From Flagellimonas algicola (lineage in GTDB: Bacteria > Bacteroidota > Bacteroidia > Flavobacteriales > Flavobacteriaceae), in contig NZ_VCNI01000001.1 of assembly GCF_005937185.1 (NCBI RefSeq), forward strand, positions 1,422,657 through 1,486,656: a stretch of 64,000 bases of DNA, in the 5' to 3' direction. The translations under genes were made by a program, and so were the position numbers. The notes below the pieces were generated by a model that was given only the letters and a program-made list of their open reading frames with translations, did not search any database and was not told the origin of the DNA. This document shows, piece after piece, positions 1-8,667 of the stretch (the stretch's first letter is position 1; the number at the start of each line of letters is the position of its first letter).

Positions 1-218
1 AGGGTTTAATGCTCGCCCTGGTACTAAAAAACAAGGAAATTGCTAATTATCTGGTGCTGACTGCGGCCAAACAGAGATTGATCCTGTTTTGGCTGCTCTT
101 TGAGCCCAAAGCGGTCAGGATATCTCCACCACTAACCATTTCGGAAGAAGAAATTGTTGAAGGATGCGACCAAATCATTAGCATTTTAGACGCTTTTAAG
201 CCTACTGCTGTTAACTAA
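1..218 (+). CDS. Class III aminotransferase, C-terminal fragment
   Basis: Only the last ~71 codons are in the window; the frame is open from base 3 with no need for the ATG at 9, so this is the 3' end of a longer gene. The stretch FEPKAVRISPPLTISEEEI is the typical C-terminal small-domain strand-helix of PLP fold-type I class III aminotransferases (acetylornithine/ornithine aminotransferase group, often called aspartate aminotransferase family protein in flavobacteria). The PLP lysine and substrate residues lie outside the window, so substrate cannot be told. It is followed 86 bp later by the TPR protein gene on the same strand. Confidence 0.7.
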   Translation, partial: GLMLALVLKNKEIANYLVLTAAKQRLILFWLLFEPKAVRISPPLTISEEEIVEGCDQIISILDAFKPTAVN

Positions 219-304
219 TTTGTTGATAACATCCCCCAAAATCGGACTTTTTGATAGCTCCAAAGGGCTAATTTTAAGTCCATAGTTAAACCAAATACGT
301 TACT

Positions 305-1705
305 ATGGCGTTAGATTCTAACGAATTTCCGGAAAAATCCATCAGTAAATTTGAGTCCATGCTCAAAACAGATGATGTGTATTTTTTTGATGCAGAGGAC
401 TTCGAGGAAATCATTCACCATTACCTGAACAACGGCAAAATCTCCCTAGGAAAAAAGGCTATCCAAATTGGTTTGGAGCAGCATCCCAACTCCTTGGAGC
501 TTAAATTGCTTCGGGTAGAGGTATTGGTTTTTGAGGACAAATACGAAGTAGCGGAACGTTTGTTGGACGAACTTCAGACCATAGATGCCCATAACGAAGA
601 AATCTTTATTCAAAGGGCCAATATTCAATCCAAACAGGACAATCACCAAGAAGCTGTAAATCTGCTTTTGGAAGCCCTGCACCTTACCGACGAGAACTTT
701 GACATCCATTCCCTTTTAGGCATGGAATACCTTTTTATGGACGATTATGAGAAGGCCAAGCGAAGTTTTATGAAATGCGTGGAGTTTGATGACGCCGATT
801 ATTCATCGCTGTATAACGTGGTTTACTGCTATGAGTTTTTGGAAGATTTTGATGGGGCCATTCATTTTCTCAACCAGTATTTGGAGCGCAATCCCTATAG
901 TGAAGTCGCCTGGCACCAGCTGGGAAAAATCTACTTCAGCAAGGAAATGTATAACGAGGCCTTGACCTCCTTTGACTTTGCCATTATTTCTGATGATTCT
1001 TTTATTGGCGCTTATTTTGAAAAAGCCAAGGTGCTGGAAAAGTTGGGCAGATACAACGAGGCCATTGAAAATTACGAAACCACTATTTCTATAGAAGACC
1101 CAACTTCCCATGCGTACTTACGTATTGGGCGTTGCCATGAAAAATTGGGAAACAACGATTTGGCCAAATATTATTATTACAACACCGTACATGAGGATCC
1201 CTTGTTGGATAAGGGCTGGTTGGCCATCACGGACTTTCATAGCAAACTGGAAAACTATGAACGGGCATTGTACTACATCAACAAGGCCATCAATATTGAT
1301 GGGGAAAACCCGATTTATTGGAAAAAAAGCGCAAAGATTTATCTAGCACTCAACAACTTTGATGAAGCCGATTTTGCTTATAAACAAGCTGTTGATTTGG
1401 GAAATTACGAGTTGGACACTTGGTTAAATTGGGCAGAAGTGCTCAGAAAAGTTGGGGATTTTGGATCATCCATCCAGGTACTCGTGCAAGGTTTGGAATT
1501 TTATCCTGAAAATGCCGAATTGGTTTATAAACTGGCAGGCGTGTACTTAAAGAACAACGAGGTGTTGAACGCCAAGGAAAAACTGGCCCAAGCCATGCAT
1601 ATGGATATTGAAAAATTGCAACTTTTTGAAGAGGAATTCCCTGAATTCCAGAAAGTGGCCTGGCTGCGCAACCTAGTTTCCGAGATTAAAAAAACATCCA
1701 CCTAA
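305..1705 (+). CDS. Tetratricopeptide repeat protein
   Basis: A 466-residue protein made almost wholly of TPR helix pairs, recognisable by repeated W/Y-LG-Y...A...F/Y...A spacing (for example YEKAKRSF, YNEALTSFDFAI, YNEAIENYETTI, YERALYYINKAI). I estimate 10 to 12 repeats from about residue 30 to 440. There is no signal peptide or membrane segment, so it is probably a cytosolic protein-binding scaffold. The N-terminal ~30 residues are acidic and not repeat-like. The partner is unknown. It is followed after 28 bp by the first DUF368 gene, so the two may be co-transcribed. Confidence 0.85.
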   Translation: MALDSNEFPEKSISKFESMLKTDDVYFFDAEDFEEIIHHYLNNGKISLGKKAIQIGLEQHPNSLELKLLRVEVLVFEDKYEVAERLLDELQTIDAHNEEIFIQRANIQSKQDNHQEAVNLLLEALHLTDENFDIHSLLGMEYLFMDDYEKAKRSFMKCVEFDDADYSSLYNVVYCYEFLEDFDGAIHFLNQYLERNPYSEVAWHQLGKIYFSKEMYNEALTSFDFAIISDDSFIGAYFEKAKVLEKLGRYNEAIENYETTISIEDPTSHAYLRIGRCHEKLGNNDLAKYYYYNTVHEDPLLDKGWLAITDFHSKLENYERALYYINKAINIDGENPIYWKKSAKIYLALNNFDEADFAYKQAVDLGNYELDTWLNWAEVLRKVGDFGSSIQVLVQGLEFYPENAELVYKLAGVYLKNNEVLNAKEKLAQAMHMDIEKLQLFEEEFPEFQKVAWLRNLVSEIKKTST

Positions 1706-1733
1706 ATTAGGGCATTCCCTACTTCATCATTTC

Positions 1734-2651
1734 ATGAAAGCACGCAAATTAATTGATTATGTGTTGATTACACTAAAGGGTATGGCCATGGGTGCCGCTG
1801 ATGCGGTTCCTGGAGTTTCTGGTGGAACCATTGCTCTGGTCTCTGGAATTTACGAAGAGCTAGTGCAAACCATTGGTAACATCAATCTTGGATTGATCAA
1901 ACTATTGTTTCAAGGAAAATTCAAAGAGTTCTGGTCAAAAGCCAACGGGAATTTTATATTGGCGTTGGGAGCCGGCGTATTGATCAGTTACGTTTCCTTT
2001 ATGAAATTGGCCAAATATCTTCTGGAGCACCATCCCATCTTAATTTGGTCATTTTTCTTAGGATTAATAGTGGCAAGTATTTGGTATTTGGGCAAACAGA
2101 TTCCCAAATGGAATTTGGCAATGATCCTATTTCTAATTTTGGGAATTGGCTTGGGATATTACCTGACCACATTGCCCAGTGCAGAGGTGAATGACAACCA
2201 AGTCTACTTTTTTGTTTGCGCCGCTATAGCCATATGTGCCATGATCTTGCCAGGTATTTCAGGGACTTTTATATTAATCCTTTTGGGCGCTTACACCACC
2301 TTAAGTACCGCCATTGCCGATGTGGATGTTAAGAAGTTGTTGGTTTTTGTTTCAGGGGCGGTAATTGGGCTCCTTAGTTTCTCCAAAGTCCTAAAGTGGT
2401 TGTTGAGCAAGTACAAATTCCAGACATTTGCCGTGCTTACGGGTTTAATTGTTGGTTCCATAAACCAGGTGTGGCCTTGGAAAAAGGTATTGGAGACCAA
2501 GACCTTCGGCGATAAAACTGTTGTTGTGGACGACGTAAATGTTTGGCCATCAGCCTTTGAAGGGAATAGCCAGCTATTACCTGCCATTATCCTAGCCATT
2601 GTTGGTTTTTCGCTTATTTTTATCCTGGAAAGAACAGCTTCCAAAAAATAA
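1734..2651 (+). CDS. DUF368 (PopT-type) polyprenyl-phosphate transporter, copy 1
   Basis: A 305-residue polytopic membrane protein of the DUF368 family. Members have been shown to move undecaprenyl phosphate back across the inner membrane (PopT), recycling the carrier lipid of peptidoglycan and other glycans. The two pseudo-symmetric family signatures are present: GAADAVPGVSGGT near residues 20-32 and MILPGISGTFILILLGAY near 169-186, each followed by hydrophobic helices; I count about 8 to 9 membrane segments. The gene sits 17 bp upstream of a paralogue with the same signatures. Transport of C55-P is inferred from the family, not visible in the sequence. Confidence 0.85.
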   Translation: MKARKLIDYVLITLKGMAMGAADAVPGVSGGTIALVSGIYEELVQTIGNINLGLIKLLFQGKFKEFWSKANGNFILALGAGVLISYVSFMKLAKYLLEHHPILIWSFFLGLIVASIWYLGKQIPKWNLAMILFLILGIGLGYYLTTLPSAEVNDNQVYFFVCAAIAICAMILPGISGTFILILLGAYTTLSTAIADVDVKKLLVFVSGAVIGLLSFSKVLKWLLSKYKFQTFAVLTGLIVGSINQVWPWKKVLETKTFGDKTVVVDDVNVWPSAFEGNSQLLPAIILAIVGFSLIFILERTASKK

Positions 2652-2668
2652 GATAAACACCTTCCCAT

Positions 2669-3706
2669 ATGCATCAGCCAAGAACATTTCTTGACAATTT
2701 CTTTTTGGTCATAAAAGGCCTCTGTATGGGTGCAGCCAACAAGGTTCCAGGTGTTTCTGGCGGCATTGTGGCCTTTGTGGGCGGTTTTTATGAGGAGTTT
2801 ATCTATTCCCTTCAAAAAGTCAATGGCAAAGCTTTTAAACTCTTGGTCAACGGACGTTTCAAGAGTTTTTACCGCTATACAAACGGTCAGTTTTTACTGT
2901 TGTTGATTGCTGGAATGCTTATCAGTTATTTTAGCATATCCCGTGTATTGGATTACTTTTTGGAACAAAAAGAACTCTATGTTTGGGCTGGTTTTTTCGG
3001 AATGATCTTAGGTTCTATTTATTATATAGGGAAAGATTTTGATCATTGGAACAAACGTACTGTTACCTCCGGCATTATTGGGCTAATTGTGGGGATTTCC
3101 ATCAGTTTTTTAAGTCCAGCAACGCAAAACGACAATCTGATTTTTATTTTCTTCTGTGGGATTATCAGTGTTTCCGGAATGACCCTACCTGGACTTTCCG
3201 GCTCGTTCATTCTTATCCTGCTGGGAAATTATGTGTTGCTGCTTGTGGATTCCGTCAATGCCCTTTACGATACCATTTCAGAAATGTTTAGCGGCGATTT
3301 TGGTTTCATGCAGGATGCCAAAAGAATGCAGACCTTAAAGATTTTGGCCGTGTTCACCTTGGGATCAGCCACCGGATTGGTCACTTTTTCCCATTTGCTG
3401 AGTTACGTTCTGAAACATTATAAGAAAATGTCAACAGCGGTTATTTTGGGCTTTATCACAGGTTCTTTAGGGGTTCTATGGCCTTGGAAACGTACCATGT
3501 TCAAAATGGACGCCCTCGGAAATCCCTTATTGGATAGCAACGGGGATAAAGTGATTCACAATTACGAACGTTACCTTCCTGATTTGGCTAATATGGAAAC
3601 CTGGTGGGCCGTCGTATTTGTAATCTTGGGAATTTTGGTTTTATTAGCACTGGATTGGTATGGAAAAAACAGAAAAGAAAGAAAGCAGGTTCGGGCTGCT
3701 CGGTAA
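2669..3706 (+). CDS. DUF368 (PopT-type) polyprenyl-phosphate transporter, copy 2
   Basis: A 345-residue paralogue of the preceding gene, with GAANKVPGVSGG near residues 20-31 and MTLPGLSGSFILILLGNY near 171-188. It is 40 residues longer: an extra stretch between the second signature and the next helix (about residues 190-220, containing SVNALYDTISEMFSG) and a basic tail. Both copies keep the GVSGG and PG(I/L)SG re-entrant-type motifs, so both look functional. The start follows the previous stop by 17 bp and the 3' end overlaps aroE by 47 bp, which argues for one transcript. Likely role is carrier-lipid recycling; a division of labour between the two copies is possible. Confidence 0.85.
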   Translation: MHQPRTFLDNFFLVIKGLCMGAANKVPGVSGGIVAFVGGFYEEFIYSLQKVNGKAFKLLVNGRFKSFYRYTNGQFLLLLIAGMLISYFSISRVLDYFLEQKELYVWAGFFGMILGSIYYIGKDFDHWNKRTVTSGIIGLIVGISISFLSPATQNDNLIFIFFCGIISVSGMTLPGLSGSFILILLGNYVLLLVDSVNALYDTISEMFSGDFGFMQDAKRMQTLKILAVFTLGSATGLVTFSHLLSYVLKHYKKMSTAVILGFITGSLGVLWPWKRTMFKMDALGNPLLDSNGDKVIHNYERYLPDLANMETWWAVVFVILGILVLLALDWYGKNRKERKQVRAAR

Positions 3707-4412
3707 GAACATCAGCTATTCCTTTTCCCAAGGATATTTCACAAAGAAGTTTCAAGAATTGGGATTGGATGACCATAGTTATGAAAATTTTGACATTCCC
3801 CAGATTTCGGACTTTGAAACCTTGGTCACACAAAAATCCCTAAGAGGAATGAATGTCACCATTCCCTATAAGGAACAGGTGATTCCCTTTCTCTCCAAGT
3901 TGGATGATACCGCCAGCGCAATTGGAGCGGTCAACGTGATAAAGTTTGGCCCACAGGGCTTAACAGGATTCAACACCGACTTTTATGGCTTCCAGAAATC
4001 CTTGGAGCCATTTTTACAAGCGCATCATACCAAAGCCCTGATTTTGGGCACAGGAGGTGCATCAAAAGCGATTCGTTTTGTATTGAACGAATTGGGATTT
4101 GCGCACCAGTTTGTTTCCCGCAGCAAAAAAGAGAACCAATTCACCTACGAGGAATTGAATAGGGAAATTATGGAAGACCATACAGTAATCATAAACTGTA
4201 CACCGCTGGGTACATATCCAAACCTTAGTGAAAAACCGGATATACCCTATTCCTTAATCTCAGAAAAACACCTTCTGTTTGATTTGATCTATAATCCTTC
4301 AAAAACGGCTTTTCTTGCTTCAGGAGAGGCCCAAGGTGCGGCTATTTGCAATGGGCAGCAAATGTTGGAATTTCAGGCGGAAAAAGCTTGGGAGATTTGG
4401 AACACACCATAA
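3660..4412 (+). CDS. aroE: Shikimate dehydrogenase
   Basis: A 250-residue NADP-dependent shikimate dehydrogenase, reducing 3-dehydroshikimate to shikimate in the chorismate pathway. The shikimate-binding SYSFSQGYF (19-27), the catalytic lysine in MNVTIPYK (K71), the catalytic aspartate in NTDFYGF (D107) and the Rossmann motif LGTGGASKA (129-137) are all present. The protein is a little shorter than E. coli AroE (272), as usual in Bacteroidota. The chosen ATG lies 47 bp inside the upstream transporter gene; MEKTEKKESRFGLLGKNISY matches the expected N-terminus, and no later ATG would keep the substrate motif. Confidence 0.93.
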   Translation: MEKTEKKESRFGLLGKNISYSFSQGYFTKKFQELGLDDHSYENFDIPQISDFETLVTQKSLRGMNVTIPYKEQVIPFLSKLDDTASAIGAVNVIKFGPQGLTGFNTDFYGFQKSLEPFLQAHHTKALILGTGGASKAIRFVLNELGFAHQFVSRSKKENQFTYEELNREIMEDHTVIINCTPLGTYPNLSEKPDIPYSLISEKHLLFDLIYNPSKTAFLASGEAQGAAICNGQQMLEFQAEKAWEIWNTP

Positions 4413-4477
4413 ATGGTAATTTCTCACCCGTAGTTTTCTTCAAAGAAGGCTAAAAACCTGAACAAAAGAAGAATCAC

Positions 4478-4485
4478 TACTTTTG
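4478..4485 (+). promoter_or_regulatory. Candidate promoter -7 element for the DUF349 gene
   Basis: TACTTTTG fits the Bacteroidota -7 consensus TAnnTTTG exactly. A weak -33-like CTG at 4458-4460 lies 17 bp upstream. Transcription would start about 65 nt before the ATG at 4554. The intergenic region after aroE has no clear terminator. Confidence 0.45.
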
Positions 4486-4553
4486 TTATTGGGTAATATA
4501 GTTGTTAACTTGGCTATAATTATCATCGATCCAAAAAGGAAAACAAACTACGA

Positions 4554-6614
4554 ATGCAGGACAACGAACAAGAACTTCAGGAAACTGAAGGTGGTGGTAC
4601 TGAACAAAGTGCGGATACTGAAAAAACAACTATAGAGGAATCCCCCATTTCTGAGCCAAGTGCATCCGACACTGCAGTACAAGACAAGGATGAAGAAGAA
4701 ACCAAGGTTACGCCAGATAGCGAAGCCAAGGAAGAACCCGTTACATCCAAATCTGAAGAAGACGATAAGGTCATTGAGGAAATCGAAGAATCGAACGCTG
4801 AAGATGCTGAAGATGTGGAGAACGAAAAGCGACATCATATTCCCTTTCTGGACTACCATTCCATGTCTATGGAAAACTTGGTGGGCGAACTACAACGTTT
4901 GGTAAAGAACGAGAAGGTACAGGCTATAAGTAAGCATGTTAGCTCCATCAAATACGAGTTTGACCAAAAATTCCAGGAATTTATAGAGCAAAAAAAGGAG
5001 GAATTTGTAGCCAATGGCGGCAATGAAATCGATTTTAGATATAACTCTGTAGCGAAAAGGCAGTTCAATGAGGTTTTTTCCGAATTCAGGGAAAAACGCG
5101 ATCAGTACTACAAGAATCTGGAGCAAACCTTAAAAAGCAACCTCCAAAGAAGACTTGAAATCATTGAAGAACTTAAAAGCCTTGTAAACGTTGAGGAAGA
5201 CATCAATACCACTTACAAGAATTTTAAGGACTTACAGGAAAACTGGCGAAATGCAGGGCCAGTTCCCAGAAACAGCTATAATGATGTGTGGCGGACCTAT
5301 CACCATCACATGGAGATTTTCTACGACTTTTTGCACCTCAACCGGGAGTTAAGGGATCTTGACTTTAAACATAATTTAGAGGAAAAGCTCAAGTTGGTGG
5401 AAAAAGCGGAAGCACTGGCTAACGAACCTGATTTGGGCAAAGCATTCCGAGAGCTTCAAACCCTTCACAAAATTTGGAAAGAAGATATTGGTCCTGTGGC
5501 CAAGGAACAGCGAGAAGAGGTCTGGGGACGTTTCAGTCAAGCCACCAAGGCCATGCATCAAAGAAGGCAAGAGCACTATGGTGAGTTGGAAAAAGTTTAT
5601 GAAAAGAACCTGGAGAAGAAACAGGAAATTATTGCATCCATAACGGAAATAGCCAATAATGTAACCCATAACCATCGTGCACTTCAACAGCAAATAAAGG
5701 AAATTGAGGCATTAAGGGATTCCTTTTTCAAGGCTGGAAAAGTTCCCCAAAAGGTGAACGAACAAACCTGGAGTGCCTTTAAGGAAGCGGTAAGGACTTT
5801 CAACCGAAATAAAAATGCCTTTTATAAGAGTCAGAAAAAAGAACAGCTGGAAAACTTGGAAAAGAAAAGAGCGTTGTTGGGTCTGGCCCTAGCTTTAAAG
5901 GATAGTGATGACCGGGAAATGGCCACTCCAGAAATGAAGCGCATTCAAAGTGAATGGAAAAAAATTGGGCATGTTCCGCGAAAGTACTCGGATAAGATTT
6001 GGAATGAGTTCAAGGATGCTTGCAACCATTATTTTAACCGCTTGCATGCCGAGAAAAACGAATCCCAAAAGGAGGAATTCGAGAACTACAACAAGAAAAA
6101 TGCCTGCTTGGATCGTCTTAAAGCCTTCCAATTAACCGGTGACAACGAAAAGGACCTCGAAACACTCAAGGCTTTTATTGCTGAATGGAAATCGCATGGC
6201 CGAATTCCGTATAACAAAAAGCACATCAACGGCAAGTTCAATAAAATTGTGGATGCGTTGTTTAGAAAGTTGGGGGTAAGCAAACACGAGTCGGAATTAT
6301 TGAGATATGGGGACAAGATGCAGGAATTGGTCAAATCTGATGATGATAGGGCCATAAGCAATGAACGAACGTTTATCCGAAGAAAAATTGACGAAAGCAA
6401 GTCGGAAATCCGGCAGTTGGAAAACAATCTTCAATTTTTCTCCAATGCCTCAGAGGACAGCCCATTGGTAAAGGATGTTATAAAGAATATAGACCAACAC
6501 AAAGCGGCTTTGGAAACCTGGCAAGCCAAGCTCAAAAAACTGAATATTCTAAAGCACAACCGCAATAAAGAGGCTGAAGCAGCTGACGCCGAGAGTTCAA
6601 GCGAGGAGGAATAG
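4554..6614 (+). CDS. DUF349 domain-containing protein
   Basis: A 686-residue protein with an acidic, Glu/Ser/Thr-rich low-complexity N-terminus (about 1-90) followed by several tandem DUF349 helical repeats, each with a conserved W..(A/I)G.VP core: NWRNAGPVPRNSYND, IWKEDIGPVAKEQREE, SFFKAGKVPQKVNEQ, EWKKIGHVPRKYSDK and EWKSHGRIPYNKKH. The C-terminus has a coiled-coil-like stretch and an acidic tail. DUF349 proteins are widespread in Bacteroidota; the function is not established. It lacks a signal peptide and is presumably cytosolic. It stands as a single-gene unit convergent with the CBS protein gene. Confidence 0.85.
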   Translation: MQDNEQELQETEGGGTEQSADTEKTTIEESPISEPSASDTAVQDKDEEETKVTPDSEAKEEPVTSKSEEDDKVIEEIEESNAEDAEDVENEKRHHIPFLDYHSMSMENLVGELQRLVKNEKVQAISKHVSSIKYEFDQKFQEFIEQKKEEFVANGGNEIDFRYNSVAKRQFNEVFSEFREKRDQYYKNLEQTLKSNLQRRLEIIEELKSLVNVEEDINTTYKNFKDLQENWRNAGPVPRNSYNDVWRTYHHHMEIFYDFLHLNRELRDLDFKHNLEEKLKLVEKAEALANEPDLGKAFRELQTLHKIWKEDIGPVAKEQREEVWGRFSQATKAMHQRRQEHYGELEKVYEKNLEKKQEIIASITEIANNVTHNHRALQQQIKEIEALRDSFFKAGKVPQKVNEQTWSAFKEAVRTFNRNKNAFYKSQKKEQLENLEKKRALLGLALALKDSDDREMATPEMKRIQSEWKKIGHVPRKYSDKIWNEFKDACNHYFNRLHAEKNESQKEEFENYNKKNACLDRLKAFQLTGDNEKDLETLKAFIAEWKSHGRIPYNKKHINGKFNKIVDALFRKLGVSKHESELLRYGDKMQELVKSDDDRAISNERTFIRRKIDESKSEIRQLENNLQFFSNASEDSPLVKDVIKNIDQHKAALETWQAKLKKLNILKHNRNKEAEAADAESSSEEE

Positions 6615-6629
6615 CTCCCCAACCCCAAA

Positions 6630-7049
6630 TCAATACTGCTCCAACAGATAGTTGATAAGGTCTGTGGTTGTTACAATACCCACTAGTTTTCCATCATCCA
6701 CCACGGGTAAGGCATGAAATTCTTTGGAAGCCAAAAACTGAGCTACCTCCTTAATTGTAGTTTCGGAAGAAACACTCACCACGTCCCTCACCATTACTTG
6801 TGAAATGGTAAACATGTTGTACACCATGGTGTCTACACTTTCTTCGTGTTCATCCACAGCATCTGCAAAACTAATTCGTAATAAGTCCGTATAGCTGAGC
6901 ATTCCTACAATTTCCTTTCCAGAAACTACGGGAATATGCCGTATACGGTTTTTCTTAAAAAGTTCTTCGGCGCTTACCAAATCGCTATTCGTGGTTACAG
7001 TAACCAAATTTCGGGTCATTATTTCGGAAACAGGGACTCTCTTTTTCAT
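6630..7049 (-). CDS. CBS-domain pair protein
   Basis: A 139-residue protein consisting of two CBS domains: MTRNLVTVTTNSDL to about residue 60, then MVRDVVSVSSETTIKEVAQFL to the end, with the usual (H/A)(I/L)PVV-G..VG(I/M)(L/V)(S/T)..D endings (HIPVVSGKEIVGML, ALPVVDDGKLVGIV). CBS pairs bind adenine nucleotides such as AMP, ATP or c-di-AMP and regulate partner proteins. It has no catalytic domain, so it must act through a partner that is not evident from the neighbours. It converges on the DUF349 gene with a 15-bp gap. Confidence 0.88.
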   Translation of the reverse strand: MKKRVPVSEIMTRNLVTVTTNSDLVSAEELFKKNRIRHIPVVSGKEIVGMLSYTDLLRISFADAVDEHEESVDTMVYNMFTISQVMVRDVVSVSSETTIKEVAQFLASKEFHALPVVDDGKLVGIVTTTDLINYLLEQY

Positions 7050-7177
7050 GATATCTGATGTTTATTTATCATGAATTTAGCTCGAATTCCCCTGCCAAAG
7101 CATGATAAATATCAGGAGCTGTTTTACCTTCTTGTATAAATCTTTACTTTAGTAACCACACTATATATTAATCAGCC

Positions 7178-8653
7178 ATGTCCAGTAAACATCTCTCCCA
7201 TTTTCCGCTAATCTGCACTCTTATAGCATTATCCCTAATAGTTGTAGACTGTAAGCCATCCAAAAAAAATGAGGAAATCCGAGAAACCGTCAATGCGCCC
7301 AACATTATCTACATTTTGGCCGATGATTTGGGTTATGGAGACCTTAGTTGTACCGGACAACAGCACTTTGACACCCCTAATATTGATAAATTGGCTCGGG
7401 ATGGCATGTTTTTTACACAACACTATTCGGGGTCTACAGTATGTGCCCCTTCCCGTTCAGCGCTTATGACCGGGCAACATACAGGCCATACCTTCATCCG
7501 TGGAAACAAAGAGGTAAGGCCAGAGGGGCAACATCCGTTGGAATCAGAGGCTATTACCGTGGCAGAATTGTTACAGCAACAAGGTTACGCTACGGGAGCC
7601 TTTGGCAAATGGGGATTGGGTTATCCCGGTTCTGAAGGCGACCCCAATAATCAAGGTTTTGATGAATTCTACGGCTACAACTGCCAACGAATCGGACATA
7701 ACTATTATCCGTACCACATGTGGCACAACCAGGAAAAGCAGTTGCTGGATGGAAACAAAAATTCAGAGACCAATGCGTATGGTCCTGATATTATACATGA
7801 AAAGGCCTTGGCATTTTTGGAAGCAAACAAAGACCGAAAATTCTTTATGTATTATCCTTCTGTTATTCCTCACGCAGAACTTGCAGCTCCTGAATCTTAT
7901 ATGACCAAGTTCCGGGAAAAATTTGCGCCAGAAAAGGAATACAAAGGGATAGATGACGGGGAACATTATAAAAATGGAGGGTATGGTTCACAAAAGGAAC
8001 CTCATGCCGCATTTGCCGCAATGGTAAGCCTATTGGATGACCAGGTGGGGGAAATCCGGGAAAAATTGCAAACCTTGGGCATAGCGGAAAATACCATTAT
8101 CATATTCACTTCGGATAATGGCCCTCATATGGAAGGTGGTGCCGATCCAGATTTTTTTGACAGCAACGCACATTTAAAAGGCTATAAAAGGGATTTGTAC
8201 GAAGGAGGGATTCGTGTACCAATGATTGCTTATTGGCCTGATAAAATTAAAGCAGGTTCCACTTCAACCCATATTTCTGCCTTCTGGGATTTTCTGCCAA
8301 CAGTACATGATCTGTTGCAACTAGATCCTCCGGAACATACGGATGGTATTTCATTTCTTCCAGAACTTCTGGGGGAGAAACAGGACAAGCATGATCACCT
8401 GTATTGGGAATTTCTTGAAAAAGGGGGAAGGCAGGCGGTTCGTCTTGACCAATGGAAAGGTGTACGCTACAATATGAGCCAAAACCCAGATGCACCAGTG
8501 GAGTTATACAATCTGACAACGGACAAAGGTGAAACCCAAGATGTATCAGCAGAACATCCTGAAATTGTTCAAAAGATAGTGGAAATCATGAAAGAGGAAC
8601 ACAGCCAATCCAGGGTCTTTCCTTTTGAATATGAAAAGTCGGCAGAAGAATAA
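7178..8653 (+). CDS. Type I (formylglycine) sulfatase, probable lipoprotein
   Basis: A 491-residue S1-family sulfatase. The maturation motif CAPSR (C89-R93) provides the cysteine converted to formylglycine; D49-D50 (ILADDLGYGD) and the later TSDNGPHMEG supply Ca ligands. The N-terminus is hydrophobic with a cysteine at 25 (IVVDC), suggesting a lipoprotein or exported protein, though Asp at -1 is atypical for a lipobox. It resembles arylsulfatase A-like enzymes of marine Bacteroidota that desulfate algal or host glycans. Substrate cannot be assigned. It is not next to SusC/SusD genes, so it is an orphan rather than part of a classic PUL. The formylglycine-generating or anaerobic maturase is not in the window. 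Confidence 0.88.
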   Translation: MSSKHLSHFPLICTLIALSLIVVDCKPSKKNEEIRETVNAPNIIYILADDLGYGDLSCTGQQHFDTPNIDKLARDGMFFTQHYSGSTVCAPSRSALMTGQHTGHTFIRGNKEVRPEGQHPLESEAITVAELLQQQGYATGAFGKWGLGYPGSEGDPNNQGFDEFYGYNCQRIGHNYYPYHMWHNQEKQLLDGNKNSETNAYGPDIIHEKALAFLEANKDRKFFMYYPSVIPHAELAAPESYMTKFREKFAPEKEYKGIDDGEHYKNGGYGSQKEPHAAFAAMVSLLDDQVGEIREKLQTLGIAENTIIIFTSDNGPHMEGGADPDFFDSNAHLKGYKRDLYEGGIRVPMIAYWPDKIKAGSTSTHISAFWDFLPTVHDLLQLDPPEHTDGISFLPELLGEKQDKHDHLYWEFLEKGGRQAVRLDQWKGVRYNMSQNPDAPVELYNLTTDKGETQDVSAEHPEIVQKIVEIMKEEHSQSRVFPFEYEKSAEE

Positions 8654-8667
8654 ATAGGATTGATTTC

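Noticed and set aside
2291..2815. 174-codon frame on the minus strand across the PopT pair junction
   Set aside because: It is opposite the strongly conserved transporter frames and its product is not protein-like; it reflects codon bias of the real genes.
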